Positions 22,944-34,922 of a stretch of 64,000 nt of DNA are shown here, one piece after another. The stretch's first letter is position 1. Every line of letters begins with the position of its first letter. Source of the DNA: Anastatus disparis (taxonomy: Eukaryota; Arthropoda; Insecta; Hymenoptera; Eupelmidae). The position numbers and the translations under genes are program-made. Under the pieces are notes generated by a model. The model was not told the origin of the DNA. It saw only the letters and a program-made list of their open reading frames with translations, and did no database searches. The stretch is taken from NCBI GenBank assembly GCA_017163975.1, contig JAFFSR010000004.1, positions 3,906,001-3,970,000 of the forward strand. The letters run 5' to 3'.

Positions 22944-24722
22944 TAATGAAACTCAAAGAGCTCTATGAGAAAGCATTCCGCCAAAGCACTTGGCAGCGTT
23001 TTTTATATTTATTTAAATGTGATTTTAATATTAAAAAATTGTCTAACATTAATATTTACTCATATTGTACTTTATAAATTTCGAACATATATGCTAGCTG
23101 TTTGCTTTTTCAACATTTATAATTTATTTTAAATCATCAAGTAATACAAAAAAATTTGTTCTATTGAAAAAATGATATAATGTAGTAATAAAAAGAATGA
23201 TGACAACGAAGTTTCTAATCTTTACAAAATGCAATCATATTTATATATAAATACAGTTCATGTTTATGGCTCTATAAAAAAACTACTCTATGAATACCAA
23301 TCTTCAATAGCTTTCCGTCTAGTTATACAAAAACATAGAAAGTATGCGGAATTTGAAGCAAATCCATCGAGTAATTTTCGAGATCTAACTGGTTAAATAA
23401 ATAACATTTTCTTTTCAAAATTTCTTTTTCAAAATTTTAAAAATGCTCTAAAATTAAAACTACACTATGAAAATCAATTTTTGAAAATTTCCCTTCTTTT
23501 GGCAGTCGCAAATAATTTCCCTGCAATTTTTAGAACAAATCTATCGAGTACTTTACGTAGAATAAAAAAAAATAAGAAAAGAATCGAAATTTTTTTATAA
23601 ATCTTTAAAATTCTCTAAAATTGTAACCACACTAAGAATATTATTTTTCAAAAGCTTATTTTTTTCAGACAACAGCGAATTAATTGTATAAAAATTTCGG
23701 AGAAAATTTATAGTATGGTTTACGCAAAATAGAAAATAAATGAAAAATAAAATTTTTTTTGAAAATTTTCAAAGTGCTCTAAAATAAAAACTACGCTGAG
23801 AAAATTAGTTTTTCAAAGCTTGTTTTCTTCAGACAGTAGCGAATAAATTGCATACAAATTTTGGAGCAAATCTATCAAATGGTTTTCATAAAATAGAAAA
23901 AAATTAAAAATAAAAATTTTTTAAAAAATTTTTAAAATGCTCTAAAATTAAAAGTGCGCTAAGAAAATTAGTTTACAAAATTTTTTATACTTTTGGCAGT
24001 CGATATTAGGTTCTATACAAATTTTTGAACAAATTCTTCGAGTACTTTACGTAAAATACAAAAAAAATGAAAAATCGAAATTTTTTTAAAATGCTTAAAA
24101 TGATTCTTAAAAAAAAACTACGCTAAGAAAACCAATTCTCAATAGCTTCCGCACCAGTTGATCGAAAAATTGAATTGTATGGAAAATTTGAAGTAAATCC
24201 ATCAAGTAGTTTTTAAGATTTTATTGGCTTAATAAATAGAAACATTTTTTTTTTTAATTTCAAAATGCTCTAAAATTAAAACTAAACTAAGAAAATCAGT
24301 TTTTAAAAATTTATTTTATCCGGGCAATCACAAATAATTTTCGTGCAAATTTTGAAGCAAATTCATCGAGTAGTAAACAAAAAAAAACCAAAAAACGAAA
24401 AATCGAAATTTTTTTTTTTTTAAAAACTCTAAAATGAAAACTACGCTAGAAGAACTAATTATCAATAACTTCCCAGCAAGTTAGTCAAAAAACTAAATTC
24501 CATGCAAAGTTATAAGCAAATCCATCGAGTAGTTCTCGAGGTACAGTTTACTAACTGAAATCATACATCCACACACACACACACACACACATACATACAG
24601 ACATTTTCTGGAAACCACTTTTTTCGACTCACTGAGTTCAAATATGTACAAATTAATGAAAAAAAACGCTGCCAAGTGCTTTGGCGGAATGCTTTCTCAT
24701 AGAGCTCTTTGAGTTTCATTAT
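22944..24722. mobile_element. 1.8-kb element nested in the palindrome
   Basis: 57-bp inverted ends run from AATGAAACTCAAAGAGCTCT to CACTTGGCAGCGTTTTTT and back in mirror form. The body (about 23275-24660) is a third copy of the ~180-bp-unit array, in the same orientation as the right arm but lacking about 400 bp of its inner end. Flanking AT-rich sequence on both sides (TATATTTATTTAAATGTGAT) is itself inverted. Confidence 0.7.
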
Positions 24723-26692
24723 TTTTTTATATTTATTTAAATGTGATTTTAATATAAAAAAATTGTCCATCATTAATATTTATTCATTTTGTACTTTATA
24801 AATTTTGAATATATATATGCTAGTTGATTGCCTTTTCAACATTTTGTTTGGGTTAAATGTTAGCTTTTAAAGTGTTTAATTTTGTTGACTTTAGCTAGCC
24901 TTATACATAGGTTCGAATTTATTATTTTTGTTATCTTGTGGATATCTTTTTATCACGACTAAGCTTGGTAAATCCAAGTAGTCAATTTTAGTAACGGTAA
25001 TTAAATTCAGTAGTACTATTATAAATTTTCAAGAGTAACTCAGAAAACAAAAGAAGTGATCAAAAGCTACGCTAATAAAATTATTTATTTAAAACTTGGT
25101 TTATAAAGACAGTAGCAAATAACTTGTATACAAATTTTAGAGTAATTCTATCAAGTACTTTACGTAAAATGGAAAAATACTGAAATATGAAAATTTTTTA
25201 AGAAAATTTTTAAAATTTTCTAAAAAGAAAACTACGCTAAAAAGATCGGTTTATAAAAGTTATCCTTCTTTTGGCAGATGCAAATTATTCCCATGGAAAT
25301 CTCAAAGCAAACTCATCAATTAACTTACGTAAAATACAAAAAAAAAAATTAAAAATCGAAAATTTTTTCAAATTCTTAAAATGGCTCTATAATAAAAAAA
25401 ATACACTATGAATACAAATTTTCTATAGCTTCCCGCCTAGTTATACAAAAACATAGATGGTATACAAAATTTGAAGCAAATCCATAGAGTAATTTTCGAG
25501 ATCTAACTGGTTAAATAAATGACATTTTCTTTTCAAAATTTCTTTTTAAAAATTTTAAAAATGCTCTAAAATTAAAACTACACTATGAAAATCAATTTTT
25601 GGAAATTTCCCTTCTTTTGGCAGTCGCAAATAATTTCCCTGTAATTTTTAGAACAAATCTATCGAGTACTTTACGAAGAATAAAAAAAATAAGAAAAGAA
25701 GAATCAAAATTTTTTTTTAAATCTTTAAAATTCTCTAAAATTGTAACCACTCTAAGAAAATTAGTTTCCAAAAGCTAATTTTTTTCAGACAATAGCGAAT
25801 TAATTGTATGAAAATTTTGGAGAAAATTTATAGTATGGTTAACGCAAAAAAGAAAATAAATGAAAAATAAAAATTTTTTTGAAAATTTTCAGTGTTCTAA
25901 AATTAAAACTGCGCTGAGAAAATTAGTATTCCAAAGCTTGTTTTATTCAGATAGTAGCGAATTAATTGCATACAAATTTTGGAGCAAATCAATCGAATGG
26001 TTTTCGTAAAATAAAAAAAAATTAAAAATAAAAATTTTTTAAAAAATTTTTAAAATGCTCTAAAATTAAAAGTGCGCTAAGAAAATTAGTTTACAAAATT
26101 TTTAATAATTTTGGCAGTCGAAATAAAGTTCCATACAAATTTTCGAACAAATTCTTCGAGTAGTTTACGTAAAATACAAAAAAAATGAAAAATCGAAATT
26201 TTTTAAAATTTCTTAAAATGATTCTAAAAAAAAAACTGCGCTAAGAAAACCAATTCCCAATAGCTTCCGCACCAGTTCATCAAAAAATTGAATTGTATGG
26301 AAAATTTGAAGTAAATCCATCGAGTAGTTTTTAAGATTTTATTGGCTTAATAAATAGAAACATTTTTTTTTTTAATTTCAAAATGCTCTAAAATTAAAAC
26401 TGAGCTAAGAAAATCAGTTTTTAAAAATTTATTTTATCCGGGCAATCAGAAATAAATTCCATGCAAATTTTGAAGCAAATTCATCGAGTAGTAAACAAAA
26501 AAAAACCAAAAAACGAAAAATCGAATTTTTTTTTTATTTTTTAAAAAAACTTTAAAATGAAAACTACGGTGGAAGAACCAAATTATCAATAGCTTCCCAG
26601 CAAGTTAATCACAAAACTAAATTCCATGCAAAATTAGAAGCAAATCCATCGAGTAGTTCTCGAGATACAGCTTACTAACTGAATTCATACAT

Positions 26693-26730
<38 letters not shown>

Positions 26731-26897
26731 TACAGACATTTTCTGAAACCACTTTTTTCGACTCACTGAGTTCAAATATGTACAAATTAATGAAAAAATA
26801 GAAAAAAAATTTTTTTACCGATACAATGCTTTCTCTATGAGAAAGCAATAGAAAAAAAATTTTTTTATCGATACAATGCTTCCTCTATGAGAAAGCA

Positions 26898-27721
26898 ATA
26901 AACATAGTATGTTTGTGAAAATTTTAAAAAAATTGTATATAATATTTCACACACCTTTGGTGTACCGAAAGAAAATATACAAACAAAATTTCAGATATTA
27001 GGTTTAGATAAAGAGGTTGATTTTTTACTTGAAAACTATAAGCCTTTGATAATAGCTCTTTTATCCATGTAAAAATTTAAGTTTTATAGAAATATCTACT
27101 GTAGCATTGGTGGCACATTTATTAAATATATGAAAAATAGAGGAACAAGATTGTACAAAAGGTGTGAACCTAGTTTAAATAGTGTGCATCATTGGCTAAC
27201 CCAGTAACAACTGTAAAATGACATATTTCAAAAAGATTAAAACTTGTAGAGATATGATCATATATATTAGTGTAGAATGTACTGTTAGAAAAAGCGAAAA
27301 AACAAAGAAAATAGTAGGATAGAAAGGCATAAGTTTAATATTGTAAGAGCGGATATAATGTAAATATATAAATAGCGACGATAACATTGTAAATGGTTTT
27401 TAAGATCTTTATGTAAAAAGTGTAAAACTGTACATGGTTGAAATAAGTAAATAAATAAATATTCATAATATAGTTTATTAATATCAATTGTTAAAAAAAC
27501 ATATATGTAGGTGTACGTAATTGTCATCATGTGTATTTTAAACAGAAATGCATAAATTTTATAGTTAGCGTTTCTTTCTCTTTTTTCTGTTGTTAATGTA
27601 GTAATTAATAACAACTATATAAATATACAAACGTATTAATAAACGGAGGAGAATAATAAGAGAAAATAAAATAATTGTTAAAAATTTCTTGCCAAAAAAA
27701 TATAATAAGATTATAATATTA
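26898..27721. other. AT-rich spacer
   Basis: No gene supported; the open frames at 27196-27614 are low-complexity Ile/Tyr/Leu-rich and lack a domain. Confidence 0.5.
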
Positions 27722-28344
27722 CCCATATGGAAAAAATTTCTGGAAACAATTGTAAATAACTGTAACTAACTATAAATAAGTGTTAAAAACTGTGAGAATC
27801 GAGACATAAATAATAGTTATTTACAATTATTTTCTGTTATATACACTTATTTACAGTTATTTATATTTATTTACAGTTATTTACATTCATTCACTTTTTT
27901 TACAATTATTCACAGTTATTTACCATTATTTAAAGGTTTTTACAGTTATCTGCAGTGACTTACCCCTTCTGACCTTCTCCCTCCATCTGTAAGTAGTTAA
28001 ACACGTTTTATTTTTCACTCTTCTTATTTTCGTTCTGGTACTGCATTTTTGTGCCCTAGGGCGTTTTTCTTACAGACTCTTGCACGCTCAATTTGCAAGG
28101 AACCGTCTCAGTTATAAATCATCAGTTTTATCAGCGGTCCTTGCATTTTATCTGGTATTTTACATCAGGGTGCTGTTCCTTGGAGGTTAGAATCATCGCA
28201 GTTTTGAGGTTAGTTTGGAGGCAATTTTTCATCTGCAGGCAGAGATCCTGGTGGCTAATTTTTCCGACCGATAAAATAGAAGTCTACACTACCCTATAAG
28301 GAGATCAGTTTTAGTTACTGTAGTGTACAATAGAGGTCGGAGTA

Positions 28345-30069
28345 ATGGACAGTTGTGCGATTTGTAAGTTATCCACCAATGATAAATGGGGTATGGCAAA
28401 GCTCCATTTGTGTTTCACGTGCCGGCAGCGTTGTCATGCGAAATGCATGACTCGTTCAAAAATGGAAAATGGCACAAAGTATGAATGTAAAAGGTGCATT
28501 GAAAAAATAAAAAATAATTCAACATCATCAGCCAGTGGTAGCATCAAGGTCAATGGAGTTTCGCAGATCGCACGCAAAGCTGTTTCCAATCAGCCCATCA
28601 GTGCCTCAACACCTTCACGAACTGACTCGAAAGTGACACCTGTCAGCCTGCAAACTTCGACCATCAACAACAACAGCGGTGCCTCGGCGGATGGAGGGAG
28701 AAGTAGTTTAAGTATACATTTATCTAATAAGCGACTGGGAGGTGGCGCTGCGCACGCTGCCCCGAATAATAATAATAGTAATAATTGTAAGATTAATAAT
28801 AATTTTGATGTGGTCCGAGGTGACTTAGATTTTTCCTCATTGCAGGCAGCTGCATCTGCTCTAGAGGGCGCACTATCTGGCAGGCTTGATAAATTATTTA
28901 ATTCATTTGATCGACTTTTAACTTTTGAAAGCCAAGTCCAAAATTTTGACAAGGGCCTGCGGGATATTGTGTCCAAAATTGAAAAACAAAATGAATTTAT
29001 TAAAAATTTAGAAACTAAGCAGATGCAGCTGTTAGAGGAAAATCGAAAACTTAAGGAAATAATAGTCACTTCGGAAGGGAATTTCCTGTCTGCTCTAAAC
29101 AATAAAACTGAAACGTATAATAAAATCATCAGTAATAAATTTGATAATATTCAAACTTTTCTAAACAACGAGTTTCACGGAGTGGACAGGGGTTTCTTTA
29201 ACCTTACAACCGGGGTAGCTGGCGTAGCGCAGGCCGTTGCGGATCTCACGGGAATGAATGAGCACACTTTACACGCATCTGAATCTGTAGAAATAACACA
29301 AGCACCACATACACATAATATAATTAGTGAGGAGGCACCTCGTCAAGTTGAGACGGAGTGTGGTTCTGGGAGTGGTACATTGGTGATCTCTGGCGGGTTT
29401 GACTGCTCAGCAGTCAATGTTGGGCCGGATGATTACGCCTGTGCCGTTCTTGGTACCATTCTCCCGACAATCAAGCGTACGAATATAATTTCTGTTAAGA
29501 AAATTGCTAAACATGACAATGTAAACGAGGTGTCTGCAGATCGTGAGATCAGTGGCGGCCCGAGGGGTTCATTCTCATTGCTGGTTAGACTTTCTGAGGA
29601 GGACCTGGTGCAAAAGGTGATTGAAGCTAAACGACAATTCACGGGTTATTCGACGGCGGATCTTAATCCCTCCCTCCTTGGCAGTCTTTCTTCCATCAAA
29701 CACCACAGCTTGATATTTATTAATGAATTTTTGCCTAGAGAGAAATATGCTAATTTTAAAAAATTGAAAAAGTATGCCAAAGAAAAAGGCTTTAAATTTG
29801 TTTGGCACAGACATGGCAGATTTCTGGTGAGGAGGGAGAGAGGGGAGAGAGCACACAACTTTTTTAATGAAAATGACTTAGATAATTTATTGATAGATAG
29901 CAAGAAACTAGATAACGGTGTAAATGCAAATAAAGACAATTCTGAAATTCTATCGAATGTCAAGTGCAATAATAATAAATGTGATACTAATACTACTAAA
30001 GCCTCTGATCATCAACGAAATATACTGGCGAATAATGGAGTAATGTCAAGTGTGGCCTCTCCCCAATGA
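28345..30069 (+). CDS. LINE ORF1 protein, PHD-like finger plus coiled coil (574 aa)
   Basis: Nucleic-acid-binding partner protein of the retrotransposon. Residues 4-55 form a PHD-type zinc finger: CAIC, CFTC, CH-x2-C, CKRC. Residues ~60-150 are Ser/Asn-rich and likely disordered. Residues ~190-300 are Gln/Glu/Leu-rich with heptad spacing, suggesting a coiled coil. Residues ~400-520 hold the conserved ORF1 C-terminal domain (IFINEFLP, GFKFVWHRHGRFLVRRE) like Baculo_FP C-terminal domains. The ATG at 28345 is the first in the frame after a stop-rich 5' UTR. The frame is fully open, unlike the ORF1 at 327-1574. Its stop, TGA followed by C, is in the same frame as ORF2. Confidence 0.92.
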   Translation: MDSCAICKLSTNDKWGMAKLHLCFTCRQRCHAKCMTRSKMENGTKYECKRCIEKIKNNSTSSASGSIKVNGVSQIARKAVSNQPISASTPSRTDSKVTPVSLQTSTINNNSGASADGGRSSLSIHLSNKRLGGGAAHAAPNNNNSNNCKINNNFDVVRGDLDFSSLQAAASALEGALSGRLDKLFNSFDRLLTFESQVQNFDKGLRDIVSKIEKQNEFIKNLETKQMQLLEENRKLKEIIVTSEGNFLSALNNKTETYNKIISNKFDNIQTFLNNEFHGVDRGFFNLTTGVAGVAQAVADLTGMNEHTLHASESVEITQAPHTHNIISEEAPRQVETECGSGSGTLVISGGFDCSAVNVGPDDYACAVLGTILPTIKRTNIISVKKIAKHDNVNEVSADREISGGPRGSFSLLVRLSEEDLVQKVIEAKRQFTGYSTADLNPSLLGSLSSIKHHSLIFINEFLPREKYANFKKLKKYAKEKGFKFVWHRHGRFLVRRERGERAHNFFNENDLDNLLIDSKKLDNGVNANKDNSEILSNVKCNNNKCDTNTTKASDHQRNILANNGVMSSVASPQ

Positions 30070-32933
30070 CTGCGCCTGGCCTCCTCGGGGAGTCGTACGG
30101 GGAGGAGGGGTGAACTGCGAGCATGCTTTCTAAATGTGACCTCTTTAAGGGCTCACATTGGGCAGGTACGTGAGTTTCTAAGTGATGGTCCCTCTTGCGA
30201 CATATTTGGAGTGGCTGAGACCTGGCTGGGTCCATCTGTTTCGGATGACGTCATTCGGGTCAAGGGGTATAAAGTATTCAGACAAGACAGAAACTTGCGT
30301 GGTGGAGGAGTTGCCTTGTATATTAAAGATAATTTAAAGTGCACTATTTTGGCTACTTCGGACACTCAAACTAATCATAGTGAAGGTAAACCGGAGGTAC
30401 CTGAATATATTTTTTGTTCCGTGCAATTGGGCAGCTCCGAAGCCGCGCTGGTTTCTGTTATTTATCGACCTCCTGCAATTTCCTTTTTAGAAATACTGAT
30501 TTTTTGGATAACTTAAGAAATTTTGCCTCTGAATACTCTCATAAAATCATAATGGGAGACCTGAATGCCGATCTCCTGCGTGAGAGCAGTGATGCCAAAT
30601 TTATTAATAAATTATCGGCTGAGCTTTCGTTACAGTTGGTTCAGCACGGTGCCACGCATCACACTCCGACGTCTCACACGTGGATTGACCTGATTCTTGT
30701 CGACGATAATGACACAGTACTTGACGCACGCAACTTACCGGCGAATTTTCACAGTCGGCACAATTTAATTGATGTATGCATTTCTTGTAATTTTATGAAG
30801 ACAGATGAAAAGATAATTAAGTATAGGAATTATAAAGATATCTGTCCAAACTTATTGGTGCAGAGTTTGGCCGGCTGTGATTGGACGCCATTTACAGTTG
30901 GTACAGTTGACCCGGAATCTGCGCTTGGCTGCCTCTGCGACAACCTTACGGCAGCAATACAAAATCTGGCGCCACTAAAGTCACTTAAAATTGGTAAAGA
31001 TAAATTTCCTTGGATAGATAAAGAGTTGTCGCAGATGCGGCACAAGAGAGATGCCACGTATCGTAGGTTTAAACGGACGAAGGAGGAGTGTTATCTCTCT
31101 GAATTCTTGAAACTGCGTAAAACTATAGATGAACAGACAGAACATGCTAAGACAAATTATTATCATAATAGACTGTTTGATGCTCTTGCTGGAGGTAATG
31201 TCTGGAAGGAGTTAAAAGACCTGGGACTCCTGTCCGGACCTCAAGGGGACTTGAATGGATTCACTCCTGATGAGCTTAATGCACATTTTGCGGGGGTGTC
31301 AGTCTCGCCGCACGATGATACTGCGGAACGTAAGAAGATTCTTTCAGAGTGCAGTGAAAGTGGCTTTGCCTTCAAGCCAATTAATATTAATGATGTAATC
31401 CTTGCGATTTCGCATTTTTCATCACAGGCTTGTGGCGAGGATGGCATTCCGCAGAGTGTGATACTCAAAGCACTACCGTTTATTGGAGAGCATCTTGTGA
31501 CTCTTTTCAATTCCTCTTTTGTGCGGGGGATCTTCCCTTGCCTTTGGAAGCGTGCACGCATTGTGCCTTTAAAGAAGTGTCCTGCACCTAAGATGCCTAA
31601 AGATTTTAGGCCAATAGCAATATTATGCTTTCTTTCAAAGGTTCTGGAGAAGATTGCCCATGACCAACTGCAAGAGTACATTACGACACACAAAATACTT
31701 GACCCTTTGCAGACTGGTTTCAGAAAGCACCATTCTACGCAGACTGCCATACTTAAACTTACAGACGACATAAGATCAGGTCTTGACAAGAAACTTGCCA
31801 CGTTACTACTTCTATTTGACTTTAGTAAGGCTTTCGACACGATCTGCCCCTCCAAATTGCTTGCGAGGCTTAGATCGATGGGGCTTTCCAGGGCTGCACT
31901 TGAATGGATTAGCTCCTATTTATCAGGTAGGAAACAAATGGTTTCTACACACTTAAAAGAGGATTCAGATTGGCTAACAACCAATCTAGGAGTTCCACAG
32001 GGTTCAGTGCTGGGGCCTCTGTTGTTTTGCCTTTACATTAATAATATACGTGACACACTCGACCCCTGTTTCGTCGAGCACATATTATATGCTGATGACC
32101 TCCAAATCTATACTCAGGTCCCTTATGAACATGTGAATGAAGGTATTCGTATTTTGCAGAGGGCGGCCAGGGCGGTGTCGGGGTGGGCTGTCGATGCTTC
32201 TCTCACATTAAATGCAAGCAAAACTAAAGCAATCGTTTTTGGCAGTAGTCGATTTATTAATGACTTCTATACTGATGAGTCGAGAACGATTGAGCTTGAG
32301 GGTGGTGTCGACATATCTTTCTCTGATACCGTTGTGAGCCTTGGTGTTGTGCTTGACGCTAGGTTGTCATGGGAGCCGCACATTAATATGATGACTAAAA
32401 AATTTAATAGGATAATGTATGGTTTGCGGTTTTTCTGTCGGTACACCACTGAGGCCCTGCGTAAACAACTCGCAGCCGCCTTGCTGTTTCCGCACCTCGA
32501 CTACTGCTCAGTAGTTTTGCTTGATGCTTCGCAGGGGTTGAGAAGACGCTTACAAAGACTACAAAATTCATGTGTGAGATATGTAATGGGTGTGAGAATG
32601 GGCGATCATATCTCTCCTCATAGAGCTGCTCTTGGTTGGCTGCGTACTGATTCAAGGAGACAGTATTTTATGGCTGTACTTATGTACAAAATCGTACGCA
32701 TGAATACTCCAGAGTATCTAGTGAGTCTCTTTACTAGATATGTACCTAGGGTAGCCACTAGGGGAGAGATTAAGGACTTCGCAGTGCCCTTCATGCGTAC
32801 TGAGACTGGAAGAAATTCCTTTCAAGTTCAAGGTGCGCATTTCTGGAACTCCCTGCCTGCCGATATAAAAAATCTTCCATCGCTCGGCAGGTTCAAGTCG
32901 GCTTTGAGGAGGTACTTACTCGACCTCGAGTGA
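30070..32933 (+). pseudogene. LINE ORF2 endonuclease-reverse transcriptase with one frameshift
   Basis: Encodes the element's nicking and target-primed reverse transcription enzyme. The frame is open from directly after the ORF1 stop; the first recognisable motif is LNVTSLRAHI at about 30130. Endonuclease motifs: VAETWL, RQDRNLRGGGVALY, IYRPP, GDLNADLL, HTWIDLILVDD and HSRHNLI (the usual Asp of SDH is Arg). A single-base shift in the T-rich stretch at about 30478-30495 moves the frame. From there to the stop at 32933 the RT is continuous: FRPIAIL, QTGFRKHHSTQTA, DFSKAFDTI, GVPQGSVLGPLLF, YADDLQIY, then a C-terminal region without RNase H. No in-frame ATG precedes the endonuclease. One indel and the SRH change suggest a recently inactivated copy. 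Confidence 0.9.
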
Positions 32934-33968
32934 TCTTAATTTTAAGTATTTTAATTTTATGTTAATTTATTTTGTTTTGTTTTATATATAGATTTAAGGT
33001 GTGAATGTATTTATTAGCGCGAATGATGGTTGAATGAATGTAGAAAGAATGAGTGATTCTGTTTCTTTTTATTTGTAGTCATGACATCTTCAGTATCAAG
33101 TTTTTATTTTTGAATTTTATTATTATATTATTTTTATTTATTGTTGCATTGTTATGTCCAATTTTATTTTTATTTGATGTCATGACTAAGCTTTATGCTT
33201 TATCTTTTAAATTGTGTTATTTGATTTTAATATGATTTTAATTTTATGACTGATAGATATTTAAGACTGTTTTTATTGTAATTTATGTTTTTATGCTTCC
33301 TGCGTGTATTTAGAGTAGTCTGTGATATCGCTTTTATATAGTGACTTACTGATACAGTATTATATATTAATTTTAATATTTGACTGTGATATCTTATCAT
33401 ATTATGTGCAATACTTTATACAGAATTATTATTTATTGCTTGTAATGTAATCTGATGTATTACACGCCTTTTTGTACTCTTTTACAAAATAAATTAATAT
33501 CTATCTATCTATAACTTACATTTTCAAAAATTTTCACAAAATTTATTCAATTTTTTTATATGTATGTGAAAATTTTTGAAAATGTGAATAACTGTAAATA
33601 ATTATAAAAAACTTTGAAAAACTGTAAATAATTGTAAATAATTATAAATAACTTTAATTAACAGTAACAAACTGTAAATAATTGTAAATAAATATAAATA
33701 ATTGTTAATAATTATTAATAATATAAAATTATTTACAATTCAAAAAATTTTTGAAAATGTAAATGAATAATAATTATGAATGATTGTAAATAACTATAAA
33801 AAACTTTTAATAATTGTAAATATCTGTTAATAACTGTAAATAACTATAAATAATAGTATATAACTGTAAATAATTATTATTTATGTCTCAATCCTGACAT
33901 TTTTTAACAGTTATTTACAATTATTTACTATTATTTACAGTTATTCATAGAAATTATTACCATATGGG

Positions 33969-34308
33969 TATAAATATAAATGCATATTTTCTCACGTATA
34001 CTAATTTGTAAATTCAAATGAAAAAAATATTATTTACATTATTTATATATTTAATCATCGCATTCTATTGTTTTTTTAAAACAATAGTGAAAATATTCGT
34101 TATAACACGGAAAGACTGACGCACTGCTATATGTGATGTTCATATAATTAGCATTTTGAATGAAAAAATGTATTATATCCGTAAGGTAGAATACGAAAAA
34201 AGAAGAGACCCGTATTTTTTTGTTTTTCAAAATATGACAAATTGCAAAAGTTATAGCCGGTATAAGTTAGTACAATTTTGATATATATAGATATAGCGCC
34301 ATAATAAA
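33969..34308. other. AT-rich spacer
   Basis: Nothing recognised. Confidence 0.5.
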
Positions 34309-34342
34309 TGACGTCACGAAAGCGAATACTTTCGTGACGTCA
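34309..34342. repeat. Palindrome containing two TGACGTCA octamers
   Basis: TGACGTCACGAAAG and CTTTCGTGACGTCA flank CGAATA. TGACGTCA is the classic CRE/ATF octamer, but no gene is nearby and function is not claimed. Confidence 0.7.
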
Positions 34343-34460
34343 CACAGTTTTAACTGCCTCTATCTCTTTGAATTTTTATTTTCATGAAAAAAGAAAAAAT
34401 ACATGTCCTTTATTCTTTCTTTTTCTAAATGACGGATATAATGGATTAAAAAACAAATTT
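34329..34460 (+). repeat. Dispersed repeat, copy 1
   Basis: It aligns with 46425-46560: CGTGACGTC(A/G)CA, TTTTAAC, then AAAAGAAAAAATAC and TCCTTTATT-CT(T)TTTCTAAATGA. The open frame over it is not supported. Confidence 0.65.
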
Positions 34461-34761
34461 CATGCAACATCCCAATTGTCACAGCTTTTAGCAGTGAACG
34501 ACACCATAATAGCAATGATTTTTCCTACCAAGTTACCCCATATTATAAATATGTTGGCTGTTTTTGTTAAAAATACAGATTAAATAACGCAAGGTATTTT
34601 TTGTGTAGAAAAATTAGATTTTCCTGTGTGTGAAAATTGAAAGAATAAAATTTTGAATATTTGCTTCATATTTTTAAGTATAAATGCATATGTATAACCT
34701 ATAACTGTCTAATTTTTTATGGATAGCAATACATAGTACGATGAATGACTAAAGGCCGTTA

Positions 34762-34920
34762 CACTCAAAAAGATACAAGATACAAGATACAAAAATTACA
34801 TTGGTTAGTATATCTATATATATATATGAGAAAAAAATGCGTTGTCTCTTGTATTTTTTTATATATAGATATACTAACCAATGTAATTTCTGTATCTTGT
34901 ATCCTGTATCTTTTTGAGTG
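34762..34920. mobile_element. 159-bp MITE, CACTC ends at TA
   Basis: The ends CACTCAAAAAGATACAAGAT and ATCCTGTATCTTTTTGAGTG are inverted, with TA on both sides (34760-34761, 34921-34922). The palindrome continues through ATTACATTGGTTAGTATATC. Confidence 0.85.
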
Positions 34921-34922
34921 TA

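Larger units (their letters stand above)
20677..26897. mobile_element. 6.2-kb palindromic non-autonomous element
   Basis: The outer ends TTGCTTTCTCATAGAGAAAG and CTTCCTCTATGAGAAAGCAA are inverted, followed inward by GCATTGTATCGATAAAAA and its partner. The left arm (about 20940-22735) and right arm (about 25000-26800) are inverted copies, each starting with a (TG)n/(CA)n microsatellite and made of about nine degenerate ~180-bp units (CTCGATGGATTTGCTTCAAA, TTTTAATTTTAGAGCATTTT). The centre holds another insertion (22944-24722), and the left end is interrupted by two hairpins (20732-20833, 20859-20937). No transposase-like ORF exists anywhere in it. Superfamily is not identified. Confidence 0.75.
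27964..33513 (+). mobile_element. Near full-length CR1/L2-like LINE
   Basis: It spans a 381-bp 5' UTR, ORF1, ORF2, a 3' UTR and a (TATC)n-type tail. It is flanked by a 6-bp repeat ACTTAC (27958-27963 and 33514-33519). The sister copy of the host element reads TATTTACATTTTCG across the corresponding site (about 39970), so the insertion point is visible. It has PHD-like ORF1, APE endonuclease and reverse transcriptase, and no RNase H after the RT. A truncated copy lies at 11634-12391. Confidence 0.9.
27722..33968. mobile_element. CCCATATGG fold-back element, split by a LINE
   Basis: The ends CCCATATGGAAAAAATTTCTGG and (T)ACCATATGGG are inverted. The outer parts (27722-27963 and 33514-33968) consist of imperfect GTAAATAACT / AGTTATTTAC units with no coding capacity. 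The same element occurs uninterrupted at 39646-40487. The 5.55 kb in the middle is the LINE 27964-33513. Confidence 0.85.

Noticed and set aside
29600..29969. Overlapping minus-strand frames of 93 and 107 codons
   Set aside because: Antisense shadows of LINE ORF1.
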